This document shows, piece after piece, positions 1 to 12,104 of a stretch of DNA of 64,000 nt (within the stretch, counting starts at the first letter, position 1; the number at the start of each line of letters is the position of its first letter). Below the pieces are notes generated by a model. That model was not told the DNA's origin and did not search any database. It worked only from the letters and a program-made list of their open reading frames with translations. Source of the stretch: Tribonema minus (taxonomy: Eukaryota > Sar > Xanthophyceae > Tribonematales > Tribonemataceae); contig JAFCMP010000053.1 in NCBI GenBank assembly GCA_017506865.1, positions 1 to 64,000 on the forward strand, in the 5' to 3' direction. Both the position numbers and the translations under genes were made by a program.

Positions 1-3000
1 GCGCCGGCCTGGCGGCCCATCATACCCACCATACTCCCCCCTCGGCGGATAATACCCGGGGGGGTCATCGTACCCGCGCCCACGCCCATATTCATCGCCA
101 GGGTGCCTCCTGCGGGGGTAGAACTCATCGTAATCGTCGGGGCCACGGCGCGGGTCGTACTGGCGGCGCGGCGGCAGCGGAATGGGGGCGCCGTCGTCCG
201 CGTAGCGCTGCGCGCGCGGGCGCGGCGCCGCGGTGGTAGCGGTCGTACCTGTGCGCGCGCGTGGTGGGGGGGGGCGAGGGGGGAGTTGCACTTGCTGTTG
301 AGCTCGGCGTACAAAGCGAACATGCCGAGGGGCAGAGGGGGGAGGGAAGATTCGCTCTCGCTGTGTCAAGCGCAAGTGAGCATGCAGGGGGGGGGGGGGG
401 AGTGTTGCCAATGGTGCTGCGCTAGCTCTGTGTGCGAGGCGTGAGCACGCGGCAGGGTGCACATACGCATTGTGCAGCGCGTCTGCGGGAGAGAGTCGGC
501 GCCAAAGGGGGCATGGGGGGCACAAGCGCAGGCGGCGCGATGAGTCGCGGCGACGGCCGTGAAAGCGGCCCGATCGCCACGTGGACGCCGCCACAGGCGG
601 CGCAGAGGCCATTTTCAATCGCGACACAGCATGCTGGCGCTCGCATCAAGTCCTCTTACATGTTGGCATCCTGTCAGAGCTTTCACAGCAACATCATCAT
701 GGTGCCAATGCCAGACAGTGTTGTCACTAAGTCAATTTTTTGACAGCAACATCGCCGTGCTGCCACGGCCTCGACAGCGACGTCACTCAAGCTCCTGCAA
801 GCGTAAAGCAACGCAGCAACGCCGTGCGCATCGCCGCCGCGCCACGAAACGCGCGCGCACCCACCTGTCGTCCCTCGGCGCAGCGCCGCGGTGGCCGCGC
901 TCCAGCTCCGGCCCATAGTACCGTCCGCTGCCGCCGCCGCTGCCGTACCCGTACGCGTCCCCCCCAAAGTCCCCATTGTAGCGCCGGTCGCCGCCGCCGC
1001 GGTAGTAGGCCGGGTCCAGCGGCGGCGACGCGCCGCGCGGCGCCGCCGCCGCCGCGTGCTGCGACGCATGGAAGTAGTGCGCGCTGCGCGGGACGGGGCG
1101 GCCGTAGGCATCCACGGCGCCGCCGCCGCCGTATTCATCGCGCGCCGCTGAGACGAAGTACGCCGACGCTGCGGCGGCGCCGCCGTCGAAGCCCGCCGCG
1201 GCGTCGTACGACGCGGTACTCGCGGGCGTGCCGTGCACCGTGTCGGCGGTGCTGAGCGAGGACGCGCTGGGGCGCTTCGCGCCGAGCTTCGGCAGCGCGT
1301 CCGGCTCCTGTCGCAATGGGGGAAAGAGGGGGGGGGGGGGGGGGTGTAAGGGGTTTTGGTGTCAGTTCTCCGTCGATGTCAACCCGCGGTGAAGGGAGGC
1401 AACGACACAGGGGGGTCAGCTGCAACCCCCATGTCGCAAAATGGTGCATGGCTACGGAGGAAGGGACGCCCTGCCTCATCCATCAGCAGCGATGCTCGGC
1501 GGCTACTTGCTGCGTCCTAGCTGCGAGCAATGTGTCTGTGAGAGATACGTCCCGCTGTTGGCAGCCGTCTGTCCTGCGTCCGCGGAGGAGGCGGCAACGG
1601 GTTGCCGAGCCGCTGCTGCGTGACCCTAACCCTCATTCTAACCCCTAACCCTAATTCCAACACCCAACCCTCATCCTAACCCTAACCCTACCCCTACTTC
1701 CACCCCTAACCCTAGCCAGCACTTGAAGCTGACACGCCAGTGACAAAGAAATCAGTCACGGCGGCATCTGCATGCGCTCGCGGCCGTCCTGCCGCTCCCT
1801 TCCCCTACTTTCCGAGCGCTGCGACGCACCTGCGGCGGCGGCGGCAGCAGCTTGTTGAGCAGCTGCTGCGTCTTGGACGGAAGCGCCGCGGCGGCGGCAG
1901 GCGGCACCGCGAGCGCACTGAACCCCGCCTGCTGCTGCGGCCCGTGCGGCGCGCTGGCGAAACCGCCGCCGCCGCCAGATGATGATGCGTGCCGCGCGGC
2001 TTGCGGCGCCTCGGGGTTGCTGCGGTGCAGGTGGTACTGCGGCTGGGGGTGGCCCGCAGGGATGATGCCGGCGCCGGTGCGGTCGAGGTGGTTGGTGGCG
2101 TTGCTGCTTGAAGTGGGGGGAAGAGGGGGGGGGGTGAGCCACTGTACCAGCAGCACAAATCATGAATCGAGCGTTGCTGCTTGAGGTGCGCGGGGGGGGG
2201 GGGGAGGGAGCGGGGCGGGATGAGCCACTGTGCTGGAAGCAAAACCAATCGTTCAGCGAGCAGTGGTCCCGATGGCGGGTGGCGTGGCTGGTACAACGTT
2301 CGTCGGAAGCTAACGAAGCAGGTCATTGTCGCATTTAAACATGTCAGAACATAAATTGCAAGGTGACGTCTCAGGGCGGGAGATGCATGAAGCTAGCTGC
2401 TCGCGCTGCAAAACCCTGCGCAATGGCCGCCGCGCCGCTGTCACAGGCGCGCCATGCCGCTGCTGCCTCGCACTGGGCCGACCGAGCGCAGACGCGCACG
2501 CCGCTCCGCCACCGCTGCCGCCCGAGCGGCGCGCAATGACACTGCAAGCACAGTCATCAGGCACATGACAGGCATCCCATATGCCGGAGGCGCGGCGCAC
2601 TGCTGCTGCGTGCGCGTGTGGCGTCAGCGCTCGTCGCTGATTGACTGAGCGTTGACACAACCGCCGCGAGGCACTCGCCGCCTGCGCCGGCAACAGCAAT
2701 CCGGGAGGGGGGGGGCAGCGGCCGATGGCAGCGCCGCCGCCGCGCCGAGCCCCGAGCGTGCACCGCACCTCACGTACTGCAACCGCAATCATGGACGTGC
2801 GTTCATGAAGTCCCCAAGGGAGGCCGGGTGTCCCGCGTGTTTGCCTACCGTTCGAATTTGAACTCCGCAAACTGGTCTGCGCTGTGCGCCCTCAGAGCGC
2901 GGGCGCCGATGACGCAAACCTGCACGCGCGTGCGCTACCTATTGGCACTACGGGCGGCTGCCGCCGTGCGCACCTCCTCTAGTCCCACGCAGCGACCTGG

Positions 3001-5130
3001 TCTGCCCCTGCGCACCCTCGGCGCTCTGACCCCTGCGCCGCAACACTGCGCACGCGCGCACTACATATTCGCACCATGAGCAACTTAGGCTCACGGTCAG
3101 AGCTGAAGTTAGGGTCGAGCCGTGCGCACCTCATGCCGAGGCTCTCATTGAAGATACTCTCGAACTGCGGCCCAAGGGTCGTCTCGCCCTCCGGCGGCGA
3201 CGGCACGGCCGGCGGCGGCGGCGCCTGCGCCTGCGGCGGCGGCGGCAGCCGCTCCTCCGCGCCCTGCTGCTGCTGCTGCTGCTGCTCTGGCGGCGGTGGC
3301 GCCATCTGCCCGGCCCGGCTGCGTGTGCGCGACGCGACGCAAGAGATGGGGTATGTTTTGAGCACGCTGACGGTGCACCGCGGCGGTCTCGCGTTGAGAC
3401 CACAGGGACAACTGCAGAAGCACGAATCGCAGATGCCTTCGGTGGGAGCGGCGAGAGTGGCCAGCTCGGCTGCGCGCGCGCGACGCGGCGCGACGAAGGC
3501 GGCAAGAAGTGTGTGCTGTGAGCACTTCAAAGGTACCTCGCAACGGTCGCGCTTCGAGGCCAGGGGGGGGCGAATTTGGCGGTCCGTGCGGAGAATCGTA
3601 CAAGCAGCGGGAGCGGATTCCATTGGCAGAGCCAACGATCTCAGCTCAGCGGTGCTGCATAAAACATTTTTCAGCGCCTGTCAGATGCACATCGCATATT
3701 CTCAAAAGTCTGCCAGCTACGCACCGGTGTGCAGCGGCACCTTGAGGCAGTAGAGTTTGAAGTTACTGCGTCGCGCGTCTGCGCGCGCACCGCTGCCATT
3801 CTGCAAGCGCTCTCTGCGCGGGCCAATGTGGTACCACTTGAAGCTAGCAACCGCACCTTGCGTGTGCGCGCGCGCACGCACTTGCTGATCGTGAGACACG
3901 CCCGCACACTCACACCACTGCCACGGGTGTTCTGAGGGCCTGGTGCAGCTGATTCGGCAGCACTTAAAGTTATCAACAGCGCTTCTTGAAGTTAGCGGCC
4001 GCGCCTTTGCGCCCGCACGCACCTGCTGTGTTTTTGAGGTACGCCTGCACGCGCGCCATGAGCGCCTTGTCGGTGATGGCGACCTTGGGGAAGCCGCCAC
4101 AGGCTGTATTTAAAGTTAGCACTTGGAGTTACTCATCACACTTTTTGAAGGTATTGACCGCGCTTCACGCACCTGCTGTTCTTGAGGTACGCCTGCACGC
4201 GCGCCATGAGCGCCTTGTCGGTGATGGCGACCTTGGGGAAGCCGCCGGGCGGCGGCGGCGGCAGGCGCTTGCCCTCGTACAGCACCTCCACAAGGTCGCG
4301 GTTGTGCAGGTCGTTGATGGACTCGACGATGGGGCCCGACGAGCTGGAGGAGCCGCGCGCGAGCGCCTCCAGCGACACCTGCGCGCAGAGTTTGTTTACG
4401 CACGTACATTATATGATTAGATTGTTGTGGGTGCGGCGTTTCAAATGCATCTTGATGATGATCTAGTCTTCGGAGTATGGCAGAATGCGGTAGGCTGAAG
4501 CTCAGACATGCGCCTCCAGTGACACCTGCGCGCGTCAGCGCTCAGCGGCAGCGCTCAGAGGCAGCGCTGACTCGCTTACTTGCTCACTTACTTGCGTGCT
4601 CAGCATGTGCTTGCGCAGCCGTGACGCTCATGGCGAGCGGCAGGCGAGCCCTGCTTCATCCACTGACCGTTACCTAGATCACGATCAGCAGCAGCATTCA
4701 GCACTCACCTCGCACACCATGGTCAGCCTCTAGCTGCCCCTACGAGAGCAACCGCAGCACTCACCCTGTGCAGTGCAGTTTCAAGGTGAGCGGTACGCCC
4801 TAACCCTAACCATAACCTAACCCTAACCCTAACCTTGACCGTAACTCCAGCCCTGACCCTACACCCATGGCCTGCACTGAAATTAGCAGCAGCATTCCGC
4901 GGCGCCGCGTGCGCCGCGGCGCGATGCCCAAGGTCAGCAGCAGTGCACACCTATCCCTACCAATCCTACATTCAAAACCAGCGGCGGCGCTCCACAGCAG
5001 CAGCAGCAGCAGCAGCGACGCTCACTTGGCAGCAGCGGCGCTCACTTTGCGCAGCGAGATGCCCAGGCCCAAGGTCAGCAGCAGCGCACACCTCACCGTA
5101 CAAACTCAATGTCAAGACCACCACCACCAC

Positions 5131-5161
<31 letters not shown>

Positions 5162-8100
5162 GCTCAGCCAAGTGCGCCCTCACCTTGCGCAGCGTGATGC
5201 CCATGGTCAGCGGCAGGCCGACCACGAGGCAGCACGCCGACTTGAAGTCCGACAGGTTCGCGCCCGTCGTCAGCACCAGCTCCGCCAGCGACACCATCCC
5301 CGGCAGCAGCACGCCGACCTCCGCGACCTCCTCGCGCTGCTTGGCGGCAGCGCGCGCGCTCGCAGACTTGCTGCCACTGCTCGACGACCGCTCGTGGTGC
5401 GGCCGCTGCTGCTGCTGCTGCTGCTCCTGCTGCTGCTGCGCCGCCGCTATCGCCGCCGCCGCCTCGCCTTCCGCCGGCGCCGGCGCCTCTGCTGCTGCTG
5501 CCGGCGGCGCGTCTGCCGCTGCCGCTGCCGCAGGTTGCGCGTTGGTATCGGTGCTCGGCGGCGGCATAATATCCTCCACCATCACCTCCGAGAGCTCGGG
5601 CTCCGGCATGTTCTCGATCTCGCCGAGCGCTGTGGACTCGAGCCTAATTAGGGTTAAGGGTTGGAATCAGGGCAAGGGTTAGGGTCTGAAAGCAGGGTCA
5701 GGGTCAGCGTTGAAAGTCAGGGGTTAGGAGCCTCCGTGTCGCCGCATGGATTGGTTCAAAACCCGCTCATCACCTTCTGCACCACGCGCATTCAAGAGCG
5801 CTGTCACTAGCTGCTGAACAACTGTGTTGGCCGGCTGGAGCTGGCCTACTGAACATGTGAGACCTTTCCAGTACTGAACACCCATGCCTCGAACGCTCAA
5901 AAGCTTGCACACAGAAGTTTTTTTGCCTACTGTGGACATGGTGGCACTGTTTGACTCGTGGCCAATGACTGCAGCAGCGGCGGCGACCACGGTTATTGGA
6001 AGAAGGCACTTGTGGCTAACCATCCCCTGTCACCAAGAGCTCTACAGTCTTTTGATTCGTGTTTATTAGGGTTAGTTGAGGTGTGAGCTGCAGATGGTGA
6101 TGACCACAGCTCACGACGATGAAGCAGGTTGGTGAGACAGAGGCTGAGCGTGTGACACCCGTGTAGGATTACAAAGATATCATGTATTCCGGTGACGGGG
6201 TGTGTCCTCTGCATCTCAGCGGCAGAACGAGGATTTGCCAAAGTCGTTGCAGTGTGCAGCAGCAGCGGCCAAGCTCGATGCTTCTACCTCTAGAAACCAG
6301 GCAGGAAGACTTGAGCCATGGCTCACAGCTGTGCTGAGAGATTTGTTGTACATCGGCGGATTGTTGGCTTGTAGGTGGCAAAGCACAGTTGTCAGGTAAA
6401 CGTAGCACTATGCATCGAGGCGACTGACTGCAACAGACCATGGGAAGTTCAACATACCACTTGCAGTTAATATACTTCAAAAGAGCCTCAGGCCACAGTT
6501 GTTCACCATCCAATCAAGGCAGAAAAGCTTGTAGTGTAAGCATGCCATAGTGTCGATGTGCACTCATGTCCGGGCACTACAAATGAAGGATCAGTGCTTT
6601 GCGACAAGCAGGTTCTTGGCGTACAGCCAAGTAAACTGCCAAAAGCGCATAGCGCTTAGGTTTTTCACAATGATTACTGCCATGCAGTCACCGTTCCCGT
6701 ACTTATCAGAAGCTGCAGTGCGGGTGCATGTCGAATGCGGGGTGACACCCCCCCCCCCCTTCCGGTGACTCCCCCTGCCCCCCCCCCCCCCCCCCCCCCC
6801 ACACACACACACCACCACCATCAATATATTCGAATCCAGGTCAGAGTTTACCAGCCCCGTCATGAACTTGCGTGGTCGTTGTCGCAGTCCAGCGCGCATC
6901 GTGATGTCCGTCATCCAAGCCTAACCCTAACCCTAACCCTAACCCTAACCCTAACTCACTTCCGCAGGCCGTGCACGGCGCGCGCGGCGCGGTCGCGCGC
7001 CGCTCCCATAAACTTCAAGTACTCTTTGTCACCAGTGCACAACTCTCTTGCACCTGAACGGCGGCGGGATTGAGCGCCGCCGCGCTTCTGCGCACGCGCG
7101 CACGCTCAGTCACCCTGAGCGTGGCACCGCACAGCGTTTCCCAGGCCCCAAGCAGCCTGGCTCACCCGAGGTGCGCCACGCGCTGCTCTAACCCTAACCC
7201 TAACCCTAACCCTAACCCTAACCCGAGGTGCGCCACGCGCTGCTCTAAACACGCAAGCACGCGTGCCGCGATCGCGCCTGCCTGCGCACTGCCACCCCCG
7301 CTGCGCGCACGAGAGCGCAAGCCTGCCGTCCGTCTCTCGCTCACCTGGGCGGGAGCATTGAGCGCTGCAGCGCCTGCGCTGAGCGCTGCGCCCACTGCCC
7401 CCTGCCCCCCCCCCCCCCCCCAACCCAGATGCGACTTAACGCGCCCGATTGCTGCAGCATTCCAGAGAGCGCACCGTAGCACTCCATCCCTACCTCACCT
7501 GAGCAGAGCGCACCATACAACAGCCCGACATCCAATTTTTGCTCACCTGAGGGGTGGCGGAATAGAGCGCCGCCGCGCCTGCGCGCCGCCCGCGAGCGCC
7601 AGCGCCGCCGCCTCCGCGGCCTCCTCCGCGTCGCCGTCGTCGCCGAACTGCGGCTCCGGCGCCGCCGCCGCCGGCGGGCTCGTCACAGGCGTCGGCGCCG
7701 CGGACGACGGCGACGGGGCAACGCTCAGCAGCGACTTGGCGGACCCCGGGAAGAAGCTCTTCGGCTTGGCAGCGGGCTCCGCCGGCGCCGCAGGCGCCGC
7801 AGCTGCCACGGGCGGTGCGGCGGCGGCGGCGGGGACGGCCGGCGCCGCGGCTTCCATCGGCGCCGCTGCCAGCGCTGCCGCCGCAGCGGGCGCTGCCGCA
7901 GCGGGCTGCGGCTCGGAAGCGGGGGGAGGTGCCGTAGGCGCGGCCGCGGGCGCCGCCGCCGCCGCTGCGGGCGGCGCGGCCTGCTGCTGCTGCTGCCACG
8001 CGCCCGGCGCCGCCGCCGCCGCCGCCCCTGCCGCCTGGCCCGGCTGGAAGTCGCTGCGCGCGGCCTGCGCGAGCGCCTCCATCGGGTTGCTGGCGACGCC

Positions 8101-11054
8101 CTTGAACAGGTCCGCGACGAGCGCCTCGACGGCTGCGGACGCGTCCTTGTTGGCCGCCGCCGTGCGCGCCGCCAGCGCCTCCGGCGAGAAGTCGCGCGTG
8201 CTGCGGCCGACGGGCAGCGGCGCGGCGGCGGCCTGCGGCGCGGACGCCGGCAGCGGCTGCTTCGCCTCCGCGAGGGCTGTCAGCGCGGGCTGCGCTGCCG
8301 GTTGAGGCGCTGCCACCGCTGCGGCGCGCTGCGGCGGCGGGCTGTCGGGCGCGAGCGTGGTGGCCGGTACGGGCTTGGCGGGAGCGCCGCCAAAGAACGC
8401 TGCCATCTTCTTTTTGATGCTCAGCTTCTTCTTCTTCTGCGCGACCGACGGCTCCGGCGAGCCCGGCTGCGGCTGCGGCGGCGGAGGGTAGGCGGCAGCG
8501 GCGGGTTGCGCCACCACTGCCGCTGCTGCCGCCGCTGCCGCCGCCGCTGCAGCGGCCGCCTTGGCCGCAGCGGCTGCCGCCGCTGCCTCTGCCTCCTTCG
8601 CAGCTGCCTGAGCGGCGTCTGGCATAGCGTCCAGGGGCGCGCGCTTTGCCTCCGGCTCTGCTGGCTTCGGCGCGTCCGCCACAGCAGGCGCGGCGACAGC
8701 AGCAGCAGCAGGCGCCGCGGGTGCTGCCGTCGCTGGCGCCACGGCGGCGGCGACTGCGACAGGCTCTGCCTCCGCCGACGCTGCTGGCGCCAGCTTCCGC
8801 ACGGTCATCGCGGCGGGCGCCGCTGCCGGCGCCGCCGCTGCTGCCGGTGCCGGCGCCGCTTCTGCCGGAGCAGCCGCCGCGGCGCCGTTCACCGCTGCCG
8901 CCGCCGCCGCGGGCGCTGCGGGCGCCTCGGCCGACTCTATCGCGGGCGGCGCGTGCACGTCCGGCGCGGACACCCTGCGCAGCACGACCCTGGGGAGGCC
9001 GCCGCCGTCGCCGCCGACAGTGGTGGTGGCGGCGGCGGAAGCGGCGGTGCTGCCGGTGAGGCCGGGCGCGTACGGCGCGGACGCTGAGCGCTGCAGCTCC
9101 TTGCTCGCGCGCGCGTCGGCGGCGGCGCGCGGCGACGGCGCCGACGGCAGGTTTGCGCAGCCCGGGCAGGCCACGGCGCCGTCCTGAGGGGGGAGGGGAG
9201 GGGGGGGGGGAGGGGGGGGGGGGAGGGGGGGGGGGGGGGAAGGCGCGGAAGGCGCGTTTGAGGCAGTGCAAGGAGAAGGGCTTGAACGCCGCCGTGTGTT
9301 GTACGGGCAATGCGGCCATGGTGGTTGTCGTAGGTGTGGCGCACGGAGCGTGGCGCGACAGCAGCGCTGCGCGGGGAGAGCGTACGCAGGGGGCAATGGC
9401 TTCACAGCAAGGCAGGGACAGCTTTGTCATCTGAGATATCATAACACAGAGTCGCGTGCATTCCGCCGTGTTCAAGCTGGCAACACGATACATATGCACG
9501 CTCAGTTTGGATCTGTAGTTCGCCACGCTGCCGCTGTCTGTATGCTTTCTGTAAAGTGCAGTATCTTGTCACAGCTAGTGCGAGAGCAGCTCAGGAGCTG
9601 ATGCTTGTTGCCATTGGCTTGATTACTGCAACTGCGCGCGCACGCGCAACTTAGCCTCACCCTAATCATAGCCCTCAGTTTTTACTCGTTCAAGTTCAAA
9701 AACAAGCGGATGAGCAAACGGGCACTGGCTACGTTTGGACAGTTTGTGCAGGGCCGCGACAAATATACATTATTCACGTATAGGTGTGCAAGTATGTTCG
9801 TAATGCCATGGCTGCACGCAGCACTGAACAACTCTGAGGGTCATGGCAGCAGCAGCGGCGCACTGCACGGCTTCAGACAATCAGGCGCATGCGATGGCAC
9901 TCTTTGCGTGTGAAGTCCCGGAGTTGATGAGAAACAAAATTGGGGTGAAAAGGGACTCTGCGCAGCACATTCACAAAACCAGGCGCGACATTCCTGCAAA
10001 GGAGGAGGAGGTTGAGAGTGGCAGTTGAAGAGATTCACTGACTCTGCACGGCCATGCCGACCGCTCATGGTGATGATGTGCAGAAAGTGACATTTTTGCA
10101 TGTATCTGCATTTTGTGCTGGAGTCAGTTTTTAAATGCAAGGAGATTGTTTACAAATTGATGAAGAATATCCGGCTTGCATGCTGAAACCTGCAATGAAA
10201 CGCATGACGGAGCCAATTGAAGAGGCACAGCACGGTCGTGACTGTGAAACTTAGCATTCCAAGCTGGAATTCGTTGTTGGTAGTAAGAGGCATGGTTTGC
10301 TGAGATTGTGTTGTTGAACTGTGTTGGTGTATTGAAAAGTCGGAGGACAACAACCTCCGATACCACGAACCAGAGCTACTGCGCCAACATAAAACTGATG
10401 ACCACAGATTGCATGCACCCACGTGAAGGTACACCAACGGTCCACAACTCAATCAGTGCATCCTGCAGAGCTCGTGCTGAGTAACGGCTGCAAGAAGATG
10501 TTGTTTTAAAAAGCTGCATATTGGCACGTGCGAGAGCTCACCTTCGAATTGACACTGTGGCGTGCGCACATGACGTGCTCGCCCTTCTCGCACGGCACAA
10601 CGGACACCGCTGTGGTGACGCAGCCGCACGTGGCGCAGCGGTACCGCATGCCGCTATTGCCAGCCTGGAGAGCTGCCGAAGGCAGCGTCAGGGGGCGCTT
10701 CTCCAGCTGCTCCAAGTCCTTGCCATTGCAAATATACAGGCAGCCTAAGGGCACTCCCAGCTCCTTTTCCACCGCCTCAGCGCTGCTCTGCTTGAGTTTC
10801 TGCCAGAGCCAGTGGCTGCGACACTTGGCGGTAGCCAGACTGGGGGAGTCCAGGGCTACGCACAGGTGCAGGTCTCCCAGGCGAGCACGCTCGCTCCAGC
10901 AGAGCGCCAACACGCCTTCTCCGGCAGGGGTCGCCACACGCATGCCCTCCTTGAGAATTGAGCCATCCAGCAGCATGTAGCCGGTGAGGCGCTTGCGCGA
11001 GCCCGAAGACAGAAACTCCAGCCATACGTCCTTAAGCTGGTGAGACTTCGCCAT
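1..11054 (-). CDS. Large low-complexity protein with N-terminal RING-like Cys/His cluster (8 exons, 3' end beyond window)
   Basis: Exons in transcript order: 11054-10542, 9183-7547, 5643-5184, 4378-4173, 3318-3130, 2106-1830, 1307-865 and 248-<1. All junctions are GT-AG and every phase matches, giving at least 1324 codons. Residues 1-171 are ordinary sequence ending in a Cys/His-rich segment completed by exon 2. Exon 2 is an Ala/Pro-rich stretch of 545 codons with a Lys-rich patch (QKKKKLSIKKKM). Exon 3 has poly-Gln and a hydrophobic end (SACCLVVGLPLTMGITLRK). Exon 4 has a folded-looking piece (VESINDLHNRDLVEVLYEGK). Exons 5-8 are Gln-, Pro- and finally Tyr/Gly/Arg-rich (GGYDGPPGRR). I do not recognise the family. 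Seen: the ORFs, splice sites and composition. Inferred: a zinc-binding, disordered scaffold or RNA-associated protein. The start is the ATG at 11052-11054. The junctions most open to revision are exon 2/3 and exon 4/5, where I chose the acceptor that keeps phase. Confidence 0.72.
1621..1730. repeat. Degenerate CCCTAA telomere-like tract
   Basis: Irregular CCCTAAC-type units lie within intron 6 of the RING-like gene. They are interstitial, flanked by unique sequence on both sides, and so are not a chromosome end. Confidence 0.75.
2090..2260 (-). repeat. Duplicated 3' splice site of exon 6, RING-like gene
   Basis: The acceptor region of exon 6 (exon starts at 2106) is repeated about 70 bp upstream. 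GTTGCTGCTTGAAG on the plus strand at 2100 recurs as GTTGCTGCTTGAGG near 2172, and both are followed by a G-run (a C-rich tract on the coding strand). Only the inner copy continues into open exon sequence. Confidence 0.5.
3980..5100 (-). repeat. Partial copies of exons 3 and 4 of the RING-like gene
   Basis: About 4020-4110 repeats the 3' half of exon 4, including the motif PKVAITDKALMARVQAYLKN and its GTGCGT donor. About 5030-5090 and 4885-4940 repeat the 3' end of exon 3 (the 'GxxLRK' end and GTGAGC-type donor). They lie just downstream of the real donors at 4172 and 5183, inside introns, and are degenerate. CAG/CAC triplet runs occur at 4995-5016 and 5116-5160, and a CCCTAA-like tract at 4797-4850. 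Confidence 0.6.
5644..7546 (-). other. Intron 2 of the RING-like gene with repeats
   Basis: It holds a degenerate copy of the end of exon 2 plus its donor (about 7045-7090), CCCTAA tracts at 6919-6953 and 7186-7225, a duplicated 20-bp unit flanking the second tract, a C-run followed by CA repeats at 6772-6812, and one reverse-oriented copy of a dispersed 190-bp element (5870-6062). The 3' splice site itself reads CCCTAATTAG, so a telomere-like repeat supplies the acceptor. Confidence 0.5.
5870..6062 (-). mobile_element. Dispersed ~190-bp element, copy 1
   Basis: Read on the minus strand it begins CAAAAGACTGTAGAGCTC and contains CCGTGGTCGCCGCC, CATTGGCCACGAGTCAAAC and GCGTTCGAGGCATGGG. The same order recurs at 33155-33300, 36236-36400 and 61728-61895. 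No ORF or terminal inverted repeat is evident. GTTCGAGGC resembles a pol III B box, so a SINE-like origin is possible but unproven. Confidence 0.65.
7547..9183 (-). CDS. Ala/Pro-rich exon 2 of the RING-like gene
   Basis: 1637 nt with no stop. The acceptor follows a pyrimidine tract of more than 50 nt (9184-9240, C-rich on the coding strand) and the donor is AG|GTGAGC at 7546. Alanine and proline dominate, with runs of alanine. Recognisable non-repetitive islands are KLSIKKKMAAFFGG, RDFSPEALAARTAAANKDAS and VEALVADLFKGVASNPMEAL. A long plus-strand ORF across 7070-8305 is a GC-bias shadow of this exon. No known domain is recognised. Confidence 0.68.
9184..10541 (-). other. Intron 1 of the RING-like gene
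   Basis: This 1.36-kb intron ends in a long C-rich tract before the acceptor. The middle (9400-10500) is AT-richer than the exons and I see no gene, RNA or repeat array in it. Confidence 0.55.
10542..11054 (-). CDS. First exon of the RING-like gene
   Basis: 513 nt, phase 0, starting MAKSHQLKDVWLEFLSSG and ending ARHSVNSK before a GTGAGC donor. Joined to exon 2 (DGAVACPGC) it forms a cluster spaced C-x2-C-x11-C-x4-H-x2-C-x2-H-x10-C-x2-C. This is RING/treble-clef-like, but the Cys/His order differs from both RING-HC and RING-H2. The last Cys pair lies on the next exon, so the putative zinc site exists only after splicing. Without splicing the frame runs on 11 codons to a stop at 10506. The first 54 nt are repeated at 15102-15155 by the tandem duplication. 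Confidence 0.7.
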
Positions 11055-12104
11055 GGTGGTGCCTTGTCGCGTTGGCGTTGCCCCGATTATGTGGGGCCTC
11101 CAGTCCTACTGCTGCCAGAAACGGCCTCCCCTTGCAGCTGCTGCTTGCTGTGCTAGCACCCGGGCATGGCAGCTTCGGCAGTCATCACACAGGGACTTGC
11201 CGGGCGCTTAGTGCCCGCCTGACGACCAAAGTGCCTGCTTGAGCAGGAGGGTCTAAAAAAAAGCTTTGCCCTAAGCTTAGGGTATCCGCTAACTTTGCGA
11301 AGAGGCCCGGAGAGCTCGGATACGAGGTGGGACAGTGAGAGGCAAGTTGGGCCATCATTTTGCCGCCTGCGGTGCCGAGCGTGTCACAGGCGATGAGTAC
11401 AGCCATGCAGGAGCAGGAGTCGCTGAAACGAGAACGCAAAGTCCTACACAGCACCATTGCTCGCTTTCTGCTTGTAAGCCAAAATATGTCAAGATTGACA
11501 GGTGGTGAACAAAGAAGGTTGAGGAGGTGTTGAACACAGTGCTCAGCAAACAGTACTCGAGATTCAGGCAAGCACGGTTTCAAGCAAGATTCGCAGGTCG
11601 CAGAGAATTTCAATTTGGGGCACATCACCAGGATTTGTCTCACGTGCACTGTTCAGAGGCGCCCCGGCGCTGCACGAGAACGCAAAGTGCTACAGCACAA
11701 ACTTTATCGCTGTCTGCTTTAAACCCAAAATATGTCAGAATGACAGGTGGTAAAACAAACGTTGAGGAGGTTTTTGAACACATCTAGTTACCCAGTGCTC
11801 AGGGTGCAGTACCAGAGGTTGACATCCCCTGCAAAGCACAGCAAAGCAAAGCGCGGTTTCAAGCATGATTTTGCAGGTCACAGAGATTTAAACTGGGGGC
11901 ACATCACCAGGATGTGTGTCACGTGCACTGTCAAGCGGCGCCCCAGCGCTGCACTCAAATGCTTTCCAAGACAAACGCACATGTCGATCATACCGCGTGG
12001 TCACGTAGCAAACATTACAATGGAGCGAGCAGAGAAAGAGAGACGGGCGCGCATCACATGTTTCGTGTTTATGTTTACAAAAAACATGTGTGCCAGGCGC
12101 GCGG
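11055..12104 (-). other. 5' flank of the RING-like gene, with internal tandem repeats
   Basis: This non-coding spacer lies between the RING-like gene start and the unc50 pseudogene. Two roughly 250-280-bp units (around 11424-11680 and 11670-11960) repeat shared blocks, such as GAGAACGCAAAGT at 11430 and 11676 and CACGTGCACTGT at 11641 and 11921. Short ORFs here are repeat-derived. The promoter presumably lies in 11055-11300, but no TATA box or other element is clear. Confidence 0.5.

Noticed and set aside
3130..3305. Gene start at the ATG at 3305 (MAPPPPEQQQ)
   Set aside because: An acceptor 13 bases upstream keeps exact phase with exon 4, so the ATG is read as an internal Met.
6919..7225. 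Chromosome end / telomere
   Set aside because: CCCTAA tracts are short, in both orientations across the window, and flanked by unique coding sequence on both sides.
7070..8305. 411-codon plus-strand ORF
   Set aside because: It is antisense to the Ala-rich exon 2 of the RING-like gene. Its poly-Ala/Gly composition is what GC-rich codons give in another frame, and it has no splice-consistent extension.
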